In this document: piece after piece, positions 57,876 through 64,000 of the stretch | Position numbering within the stretch: the stretch's first letter is position 1 | Layout of the letters: every line of letters starts with the position of its first letter | The notes under the pieces: generated by a model | Databases searched by the model: none | Seen by the model: the letters and a program-made list of their open reading frames with translations, nothing else | Told to the model about the DNA's origin: nothing | Source: Caldilineaceae bacterium bin34 | Lineage (GTDB): Bacteria > Chloroflexota > Anaerolineae > Caldilineales > Caldilineaceae | Assembly: GCA_002238555.1 (NCBI GenBank) | Contig: MPMO01000008.1 | Coordinates: forward strand, 1-64,000 | Length of the DNA stretch: 64,000 nucleotides | Reading direction: 5' to 3' | Position numbers and translations under genes: made by a program

Positions 57876-58235
57876 CTACAGGGGTCGAATCAACCCACCG
57901 TTTGATTTTCGTGCGCCGGCGCGGTCCCGTCCCGTAGGTGTGCCAATGGGCGCTCCGGATGTGGGGTCGCGGGCTCTTCCGCGTTGTCCTGTCGGAGGTT
58001 CGCCTACGGGAGGACCGACGAGCACGCGGCTGAGTCTGAAGAGGTGCTGGAGCAGGCTTTTCGCGCAGGGGGGGCAGTGCCTCTTCCTTATCCAAGGGTA
58101 GAGACAAGCGAGCAACACGGTGATTGCGAGACTTAACCAAGTCGTCACCGCTGGCGGCACATCAAGGACAGTGAGGATGATAACTAGGAACGCGTAGACG
58201 GCGAAGGCCCACCCGCAACCGGACTTCCAATTCAT
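57876..58235 (-). CDS. Possible small membrane protein with a CxxC motif
   Basis: ATG at 58235 starts MNWKSGCGWAFAVYAFLVII, with two hydrophobic segments (about residues 9-24 and 30-47) separated by a short loop. The segment RKRHCPPCAKSLLQHLF follows. Beyond about residue 70 the sequence is Pro/Gly/Arg-rich and probably out of frame; the neighbouring frame continues with three more CxxC pairs. The original gene may therefore have been a zinc-ribbon membrane protein broken by a frameshift. The IS5-type pseudogene abuts its start. Confidence 0.4.
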   Translation of the reverse strand: MNWKSGCGWAFAVYAFLVIILTVLDVPPAVTTWLSLAITVLLACLYPWIRKRHCPPCAKSLLQHLFRLSRVLVGPPVGEPPTGQRGRARDPTSGAPIGTPTGRDRAGARKSNGGLIRPL

Positions 58236-58299
58236 GCCTGTTTCGCGTGCACTCCCTTGGCTTGGGATCGTGGCAGCAACCCTACGAGCCCCCGGCGGG

Positions 58300-59333
58300 T
58301 CACCCGGACGCCACGGCCGTGGCCTCCGGCTCTGGTGGCAGGTTGGCCATGCGCACCAGGTTGTAGGCCGTCGCCACCAGGTAGCCGGCCAGCCCCGTGC
58401 GCGCCACGCCCCGGTAGCGCGTGCACCGCAAGCCGCCCACCGTCTTCATCCAGCCAAAGACCTCCTCCAACCGCTTGCGGATACGCAGGCTCACCGCATA
58501 GCCGGCATGCCGCGTCGTGCGACCGTCGATGACCGAGTGCTGCTTCTTTTGGGCGACATGCGGGGTCACCCGCCGCGCCCGCATGTCCCGCACACAGTCC
58601 CTGGTGTCGTAGCCGCGGTCGGCCGTGCCGGTGGCTTGACTGACCGTGAAGTCCATCCGCAGGCCGTGGCGGTTCTCCATCAGGGCATGGCCCAGGAACG
58701 CCAGCCGGGCTTCCTTGCCCTTCCCCTTGCGCAGCAGGCGCGCCTCGGGGTCCGTGGTGCCGGCGTGCGTCTCGTTGCGGCGACGCTCCCCGCGGAAGTC
58801 CACCGACGGGTTGCCCGGATCGTCGTCCGAGGGTGGCGGTGGTCCCTCCTTGGGCCGGAAGCTCTTGAGACTGGCCGCGGCCTCGATCAGGGTCCCGTCC
58901 ACGCTGAAGTGCTCGTCCGACAGCAATCCCTCCGCATCGGCCGCCCACACGACCTCATCGAACAGGGCCCGGCCCGCGTCGTGCGCCAGCAGCCGTGGCC
59001 GGTTCTTGGTGAAGACCGTGGCATCAAAGCTGCGCTCCATCAGATCCATGTCCAGGAACCAGCGGTAGAGCAGGTTGTACTCGAGTTCTTCGCAGAAGGC
59101 GCGCTCGCTGCGTACCGAGTACAGGGCAACCGGCAGCGAGGCCTCGGCAGTCGCTCCGGTGGCACCGAGGCCCGGCCCACCGAGGCGTACATGCGGTCGA
59201 ATTCCGGCGACAATCGTTCCAGGGCCGCATCGGCCACGGCCTTAATCCGTCGCAACGGGTGGTCCCGGGGGATCCGCTCCTCCAGGTCCACGATGGCCAG
59301 CATGCTGCGTTGGGGATTGGGACGACCGCGCAT
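58300..59333 (-). pseudogene. IS5/IS1182-type transposase, frameshifted and internally deleted
   Basis: ATG at 59333 starts MRGRPNPQRSMLAIVDLEER, then IPRDHPLRRIKAVADAAL (DUF772-type N-terminal domain). The frame breaks near 59155 and resumes one frame over as LYSVRSERAFCEELEYNLLY. The catalytic part includes EHFSVDGTLIEAAASLKSF and FGWMKTVGGLRCTRYRG with the final Glu helix. Between FTVSQATGTADR and GYDTRDCV the stretch carrying the second Asp region is shortened compared with the family. The right end TTTTTCAGCAGCCTGCTAA lies at 59380-59398; a matching left end was not found. A C-terminal scrap of the same family lies at 42965-43085. Confidence 0.85.
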
Positions 59334-59379
59334 CAGGGAGTACCTCCGTTCCTGGATGCCGGCATTCTAACCGGCCGCG

Positions 59380-59398
59380 TTTTTCAGCAGCCTGCTAA
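59380..59398. repeat. Terminal repeat-like end of the IS5/IS1182 element
   Basis: TTTTTCAGCAGCCTGCTAA, 47 bases beyond the transposase start, has the look of IS5/IS1182 terminal inverted repeats. No partner was seen on the other side of the pseudogene. Confidence 0.5.
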
Positions 59399-59419
59399 TT
59401 AGCACGCCGGAGCCAGGAT

Positions 59420-59945
59420 CAAGGGGATCCAGGCATGGCGCCGGCGGTCCAGGGGACCGGACCGCCGACGGGGTAGTTGCCCGTCATACGCTTGACCCCG
59501 CGGGGATGGCGCAGGCCCCGGCTGGAGACGACCCGCTCCCTGGGATTTCCCGGCACAGATCCCGGCTGTGGGGACCGGGATGGATTCTGCCAGTGGCGGC
59601 GCACCACCCGCACGGCATACACGGCGTGGTAGGCCAGCATGAGGCCCTCCACCTCCTGCCGGACCAGCTCGGGAGGCTTGCTGCGCAGGTGGGGCAGGCT
59701 GGTCCCGTCCCGCAGCCATAGGGCCGCCTACATGGCCGTTTCCGGGGCCAGCCGACGGACCCGGCGCAGGTAGGTGTCGCGGGAAGGGGTGGCTGGTCCA
59801 GGGGCAGCCACAGCCGGAACCAAGCCTGGTGGTCGTGCGTGAAGGCGGCCACCGCGGCCATGTTGTTGGCACCCCCGGCCAAGGCCACCAGCCGCGTGGC
59901 CAGGAGTACGGGCAGGGCGTGGCGGTTGGAACGTGCCTTCAAAGT
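59420..59945 (-). pseudogene. Mosaic of degraded ISAs1-like and IS4-like transposase pieces
   Basis: Reading leftward from 59945, the sequence NRHALPVLLATRLVALAGGA and AAVAAFTHDHQAWFRLW, then SRDTYLRRVRRLAPETAM, resembles the N-terminal domain of ISAs1-type transposases. After a stop and a frame change comes SLPHLRSKPPELVRQEVEGL and MLAYHAVYAVRVVRRHW, which resembles the C-terminus of IS4-type transposases, ending GVKRMTGNYPV. No catalytic core lies between, so two broken elements appear joined. Family names are by resemblance only. Confidence 0.6.
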
Positions 59946-59969
59946 TGTTGGCGGAGTCCGGGAGCCTGT

Positions 59970-61067
59970 TCAGGCGGGGAAGTTCAGGAGCTCCCTCCAT
60001 TGCGCGGGTTTCCGTGCGGCTTCCATCAGGAGTTCTTCCGCGTTGTCGGGCAAGCCGTTTTGTCGCCACTGGTGTTCGGCGTGGCGGAGGTCCCGGTCCG
60101 TCATTCCGGGCAGCTGGCCCAGCTGGCGGACCAGCGTATCCATCCGCCCTTCCAATCTCAGATCGTTCTCGTGGTCGTGCCACCGGCCGGTTTCCGGGTC
60201 CCGGCATTGCACCACGGGTGCGTTGCCGGCCACGTCGGCGTCCCGCATGCGCATGGGGATGCCGCAAGCGGTCAGGGTGCGGCCACTCTCCGCCAGGTGG
60301 TAGGTGTTGCCGGGGGCCTTGAGCCGAAACAGCCACAGCCCGGGTGTCTGCGTGAACTCCCCGGTGTCGACAATCAGGTATTCGGAGATGCCCAGGGCCG
60401 CATACAGATCCAGGTTGTCGTCGAAATCCTTGCCCCGATTGGACTTCGACACCACTTCTGCCACCAGTTCGGGCAGGGGAGCCCCCCGGTCCAGGCGAAT
60501 GATGCGCTCCTCCACCGTGCGCTCGCGCGGTTCGGCCAGGGTCCACGACGGCGGCATGACCACCAGGTCCGGAGCCTTGAGCGTGCGGGGTTCGCCGGCT
60601 TCGGTGAACTGCTGCAGAGCCTTGCTCACCGAGGCTGCATAGTGCAGGTCCGGCTCCTTGCACACGCGATGCCCCAGGATCCGGCAAAGGGTTTGCAGCA
60701 GCCATTCAATCACCTGACCGTGAAAGCTTCCGGTCGGCATGACGAGACGGCCCGCCCCGTCAAAGCAGTACAGTCGCACACCGTCCCTGCGGTAGTCGGC
60801 GTCCGTGGTCCAGTCTTCCTGGTACTCGTGCCCCGGGTCGTATGCGTATTCGGGATCATGGTGCGACAGCAGCTTCAGGCGCTCCCGCCAAGCGGGCAGC
60901 ACCTGCAGGCGAGCCCGCGTGCGCCAGGCGCGTGCGGGATGGGAGGCCGCGGTATCCAATCCCGGCCAGGAAGTCGGCGTCAGGCTCCAGTGGGGGGGCG
61001 CGCCTCGAGCTTCGGCATGGGCATCCGGCGACAGGGCTTCTCCGACCTGGGCCTGGGTGACAGTCAC
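59970..61067 (-). CDS. Uma2 (DUF820) family putative restriction-endonuclease-fold protein
   Basis: GTG at 61067 is chosen because AGGAGG lies six bases upstream (61079-61074); an ATG at 61097 lacks such a site. The 365-residue product has the Uma2 core LKAPDLVVMPPSW, LPELVAEVVSKSNRGKDFDD, and NLDLYAALGISEYLIVDTG, with the acidic residues of the PD-(D/E)XK site. N- and C-terminal extensions match the general layout of the Uma2 gene at 48785 (EHQWRQNGLP near the end). Uma2 nucleases are of unknown role and often lie in mobile-element-rich DNA, as here. Confidence 0.83.
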   Translation of the reverse strand: MTVTQAQVGEALSPDAHAEARGAPPHWSLTPTSWPGLDTAASHPARAWRTRARLQVLPAWRERLKLLSHHDPEYAYDPGHEYQEDWTTDADYRRDGVRLYCFDGAGRLVMPTGSFHGQVIEWLLQTLCRILGHRVCKEPDLHYAASVSKALQQFTEAGEPRTLKAPDLVVMPPSWTLAEPRERTVEERIIRLDRGAPLPELVAEVVSKSNRGKDFDDNLDLYAALGISEYLIVDTGEFTQTPGLWLFRLKAPGNTYHLAESGRTLTACGIPMRMRDADVAGNAPVVQCRDPETGRWHDHENDLRLEGRMDTLVRQLGQLPGMTDRDLRHAEHQWRQNGLPDNAEELLMEAARKPAQWRELLNFPA

Positions 61068-61343
61068 GGAGGGCCTCCTGTTTCCTGTTCCGTGCATCCG
61101 CAAGTATAGCGATCTGTCCATCTGCCATCTTCGCAACCAAGCCCCCCGTCGAAATGGTGCGGATGCCGGCCCTGTGTATCCGTGGAATTTCTGCCATCCA
61201 ATATGTTCCGAACAATATCGATCAGTTCTGAAGACATGTTCCAGTCGCTGCTCCAACCAGCTCTGGACTACAGGTTCCGCCTGAAGAACGCCGCAGGTCG
61301 TGGTTCGGCTGCGAAGCCAGGAGATGGACAGTCCGAATGGGTT

Positions 61344-62342
61344 TCATCGCGAGTCGGGACGGATCGGCACGGGAAAGTGGAGCCTGATATCGACGTTGTG
61401 GGTTTGCAGGACATCCTGCACCATGCGGCGCACCAGTTCGAATCGTTGCTCCGAGACGGAAGGCGCCAATCGCCGCCAGCGATCCCGGTGCTCCGCGAAC
61501 GCCAGCAGATTGTCCAGGTTGCAGATCAGCTGCGGCGATGGCTGTCCATTGAGTTCGATTGCCAATCCGTATCGGCGGGTCTTGACGGTGATCTCGGTGA
61601 TGCCCTTCTCCCTGATGCCGGCAACCGTTGTCGGAGGCAGCTTGATCTCAACGTCGGGAGGCAGTGCCGCACGCAACACTTTGAAGATGAAGTTGCCCGA
61701 AGTGACCTTGCCCATTGCAGTGGTCGACAAGGAGATTGTTTCGATGCCCCTGACCTGCGCTCGGGCATCACCGTCCGCTATGTTGGAACTGTCAAGAATC
61801 TCGTGGGAATCCTCGTCGGCCTTGGGAATGACGGGCCTGTGTGAAGGCACGGGAAACTCGAAGACCAACTCCGCTCCAACGAACTCCAGGACGGGCAGGA
61901 GGGTTTTGGCCGCGTTCGACAAAGTCTGTCCCTTGTCGCCCATGAAGATGGTCAGGGCGGTCAACAAGGTTCGCAGTTGGTCATGGTCGTCGTAGCGAAA
62001 GTCCAGAATGAGCATCCCGTTGACCAGCACCGCCATGCCAGCATCGTGGTAGTCGAGATGGATGTGCTGCACATTCGCGTCGGTGAACCTGGCCACAATG
62101 TCGGAATCCAGGGAGACCTGGTCCATGCCGGGGATCCAGGACAAGGGGATCTTGGCCACGGATACCGAGCCGTCTTCCCGGATGCGGATAGTCAAATCGG
62201 GCATGCCAAGGGTTGTCTGCCGGTGCGGGGTGTGGAAGGCGGGTTTGCTCCATGCGGGAGCCACCGAGGTCAACAAAAGCAATGTTGCCAGCACGATCAT
62301 CATTGTCGTTTGGCGCAATAGTCGTTGGAAACGATGCTTCAT
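61344..62342 (-). CDS. Exported protein of unknown function (332 aa)
   Basis: ATG at 62342 begins a signal peptide, MKHRFQRLLRQTTMMIVLAT then LLLLTSVAPAWS. The mature part is rich in beta-strands: LTIRIREDGSVSVAKIPLSW, QHIHLDYHDAGMAVLVNGML, KVTSGNFIFKVLRAALPPDV and EIKLPPTTVAGIREKGITEI. It ends in a helical segment (EQRFELVRRMVQDVLQTHNV). No catalytic motif, lipobox or membrane anchor was recognised. The gene lies alone between the Uma2 gene and a dead IS110 copy. Confidence 0.7.
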   Translation of the reverse strand: MKHRFQRLLRQTTMMIVLATLLLLTSVAPAWSKPAFHTPHRQTTLGMPDLTIRIREDGSVSVAKIPLSWIPGMDQVSLDSDIVARFTDANVQHIHLDYHDAGMAVLVNGMLILDFRYDDHDQLRTLLTALTIFMGDKGQTLSNAAKTLLPVLEFVGAELVFEFPVPSHRPVIPKADEDSHEILDSSNIADGDARAQVRGIETISLSTTAMGKVTSGNFIFKVLRAALPPDVEIKLPPTTVAGIREKGITEITVKTRRYGLAIELNGQPSPQLICNLDNLLAFAEHRDRWRRLAPSVSEQRFELVRRMVQDVLQTHNVDIRLHFPVPIRPDSR

Positions 62343-62415
62343 GGCCGTTGGAATGGAATGGGGCTCGCTACGGAATGGGAGTAACTGTTCAACAACTTGT
62401 ATTCTGTGTTCAATG

Positions 62416-63349
62416 TCAAGCTGTTGAAGGTTCAGATGGCCACTCCTCCTGTGGCAACCAAGGTGTCCCTCGGCGGGCCACCGCATTCAGGTGCAGGAGC
62501 AGCTTGCGCATGACCGCCACCAGGGCGACCTTGCCCGTTTTGCCTCGTTGCCGCAAGCCCCGATGGAAATATTGGTGGACGCCTGCCTGCCGAATCACGG
62601 ACAGTGCCGCCATGTACAGCGCGTGGCGCACGGCGACCCGACCGCCCCGGATCGACCGCTGGCCTCGTTTGTGGCCACTGTCCCGCGACCACGGTGCGAG
62701 CCCCACCAGCGAAGTCAAGGCCTTGCTGTCCCGTGGGCCCCATGCGGGCAGAAAGGCCGCCCGCATGGCCGCGGTCAAGGCGCCACCCCCGGTACGCTGC
62801 GGTACCGCGCGGCTTGTGGGCGGAGGGCAGCACTGCGCTGCCACAGGGCCTGGTACGCCTGGTCGAGCCAGGCCATGTGTCGTCGGGTGGACTGACCGAC
62901 GGCAGGACTGATGCCCTTGTCCAGCCGGTTCCGTGCCTGGACCCGCTGGTCAACCCGTTGCCGGCGCCGGCGCAACCGTTGCTGCAACGCCTCGCGTTCC
63001 TCCTCGTTCTCTGACGGACAGGGGTCCGAGGCCGGGAACACCTAGCCATAGCGCGCCAGCACCCGGACATCCAGGGGGTCGGTCTTGGCCTCGTAGCCAC
63101 AGGCGCGCGCGAAGGCACGCACCCGCAGGGGATGGGCCACCTGCACCGTGATGCCGGCGACCCTGAGGGGTTCACCAGCAGTTCATACCCGCCGGTGGTC
63201 TCACACACCGCCTGTGTGGCCCCTGCACGGGCTCTGTGCTGCAGCAGGCGGCGAATGCCCGGGCCGCTGTTTGCGAAGCGGTACACGGGACCTTCCGCCA
63301 TGGCTACGTCCAACAGGGCCTTGGACACATCGATACCCGTTACCAACAT
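62416..63349 (-). pseudogene. IS110 family transposase with two frameshifts and a stop
   Basis: ATG at 63349 starts MLVTGIDVSKALLDVAMAEG with the first Asp, and AVCETTGGYELLVNP carries the Glu. The frame then shifts; the next piece AFARACGYEAKTDPLDVRVL carries the Asp pair and ends at a TAG (VLARYG, stop), then continues as VFPASDPCPSENEEEREALQ. A second shift near the PGVAP region leads to LTAAMRAAFLPAWG and ALTSLVGLAPWSRDSG, the Transposase_20 part, ending at 62416. The element is dead. It is distinct in sequence from the intact IS110 at 853-1809. Confidence 0.85.
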
Positions 63350-63580
63350 GTTCCGACCGCCCTGCGTACCATGTCGGTATCCTTGTCCTCCACACTTGCA
63401 GATGCGGGCCTGGTGCCCTTGTATCGGTTCGGAGCGACAGCGATCGTGAGAGGGGTGCCCTACTGTGTTCCGGTGCCGTGCCGAACCGTAGTCTCTGCCG
63501 CACCCAGTTGCCAACGGCGCGTCTCTCTCACCCCCACAGATTTCCTAATCTGCAGGTCCCATACAACAAACAAGTTGCTC
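63350..63580. other. Spacer upstream of the dead IS110 gene
   Basis: No gene is seen. By analogy with other IS110 elements this side would have held the non-coding end of the element, but no strong fold was picked out by eye. Confidence 0.3.
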
Positions 63581-63871
63581 TCAGATCTCTCTCTGCTGGC
63601 GCACCAGTTTCAGGTACGCCGAGTAGTCCAGAGGGCAATCGATCAGGTCCAGCAGCTGGGACCGGGAAAGCAGCAGTTCTGACGCCATGTAAGATAGTAG
63701 CCTGTCACCGTAGTCGCGGTAACGGGAGCCGCGCGAAATCACGGTGAAGACGGACGTATCTCTCCCATCCTGATCCACCAGGACGTAACGCTCATGCCTG
63801 CTGTCCTGTTCCCGGCGAAAGCCTTTCTGCTGCAGGGCGCGGCGAATTTTGCGGGTGGGCCGATTCGCCAT
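63581..63871 (-). CDS. HicA-like small protein (possible toxin)
   Basis: The 96-residue protein starts MANRPTRKIRRALQQKGFRR. The opening helix followed by SRHERYVLVDQDGRDTSVFT and VISRGSRYRDYGDRLLSYM resembles the HicA double-stranded-RNA-binding-like fold, with the His in the HERYVL position and a Gly/Ser-rich strand. The C-terminal helices (LLLSRSQLLDLIDCPLDYS) extend beyond classic HicA. The upstream gene ends one base before its ATG, so they form an operon. The toxin role is inferred from fold-like pattern and small size. Confidence 0.68.
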   Translation of the reverse strand: MANRPTRKIRRALQQKGFRREQDSRHERYVLVDQDGRDTSVFTVISRGSRYRDYGDRLLSYMASELLLSRSQLLDLIDCPLDYSAYLKLVRQQREI

Positions 63872-64000
63872 TCAGAGTGCTCGTTCCAGGAAGGTGCGGA
63901 ATGCCTGGGCCTGGGCTGTCTGCTGCTCCGGGGAGCGGTTCAGATACGCTGGGGCGATAGCCTGGGCCCGGCCCCACAGATCCTGCTCCGCTTCCCACAG
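63872..64000 (-). CDS. C-terminal end of a small gene upstream of the HicA-like gene (cut by window edge)
   Basis: The visible frame ends LWEAEQDLWGRAQAIAPAYL, NRSPEQQTAQAQAFRTFLER, AL and a stop at 63872. It is helical and Gln/Ala-rich, and its TGA directly adjoins the ATG of the HicA-like gene, so the two are likely co-transcribed. It may be the partner (antitoxin-type) protein, but too little is seen to classify it. Confidence 0.6.
   Translation of the reverse strand: MWEAEQDLWGRAQAIAPAYLNRSPEQQTAQAQAFRTFLERAL

Overview
The window is GC-rich bacterial DNA, most consistent with an uncultured member of the Chloroflexota, possibly Caldilineales-like. That placement is an inference from gene content and was not computed. 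The supports are an Obg GTPase with the C-terminal OCT domain, pdxS/pdxT vitamin B6 synthesis, a SufR-CBDSU operon extended by a Rieske protein and a SufT-like protein, an M32 carboxypeptidase, an actinobacterial-type glutamine-dependent NAD synthetase, and many Uma2, Rpn and IS110 genes. Several genes start with GTG or TTG.

Layout. 1-1.8 kb is insertion-sequence territory: an IS4-like transposase cut by the window edge and an intact IS110 recombinase with a structured upstream region. 1.9-3.7 kb holds an overlapping selD-eda pair; selD is a selenoprotein gene with an in-frame UGA at codon 16, so its true 5' end lies upstream of the apparent open frame. 5-19.3 kb is a housekeeping block: nadD and obg facing left; a PgpH-like HD phosphodiesterase, ybeY, dgkA, pdxS and pdxT facing right; then queG, a DegT-type aminotransferase, a VOC protein, a LysM glycoside-hydrolase-like protein and an M32 carboxypeptidase. 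A VapBC-type toxin-antitoxin pair with a clear operator follows.

20.8-28.9 kb contains a drug-type MFS transporter and the SUF iron-sulfur operon: sufR, sufC, sufB, sufD, sufS, sufU, a Rieske protein and a SufT-like protein. A near-consensus promoter and a palindrome lie in front of sufR. A tandem UspA protein, a HEAT-like protein and a Gfo/Idh oxidoreductase follow.

33.3-37.2 kb is the most interesting segment. A three-gene cassette (DUF262 protein, DUF3696-type ATPase with a frameshift, and an unrecognised protein) sits between the 3' end of the Gfo/Idh gene and a second, truncated copy of the same 3' coding end. A tRNA-Asp gene lies 0.2 kb further on. This looks like a defence-type island.

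37.5-64 kb is mixed accessory DNA. It holds NAD synthetase, an Rpn-type nuclease, an orphan sugar-binding lipoprotein, two ADP-ribosylglycohydrolase-family proteins, an M42 peptidase with a partial duplicate beyond a Uma2 gene, a broken PIN toxin with a 295-residue partner, a sulfatase, a Tat-exported protein with an HNH-like motif, YigZ and a histidine phosphatase. It also holds wrecked IS5/IS1182, ISAs1/IS4 and IS110 elements, a second Uma2 gene, an exported protein of unknown function and a HicA-like pair at the right edge. Many remnants, partial duplications and nonsense or frameshift mutations point to an actively rearranging genome.
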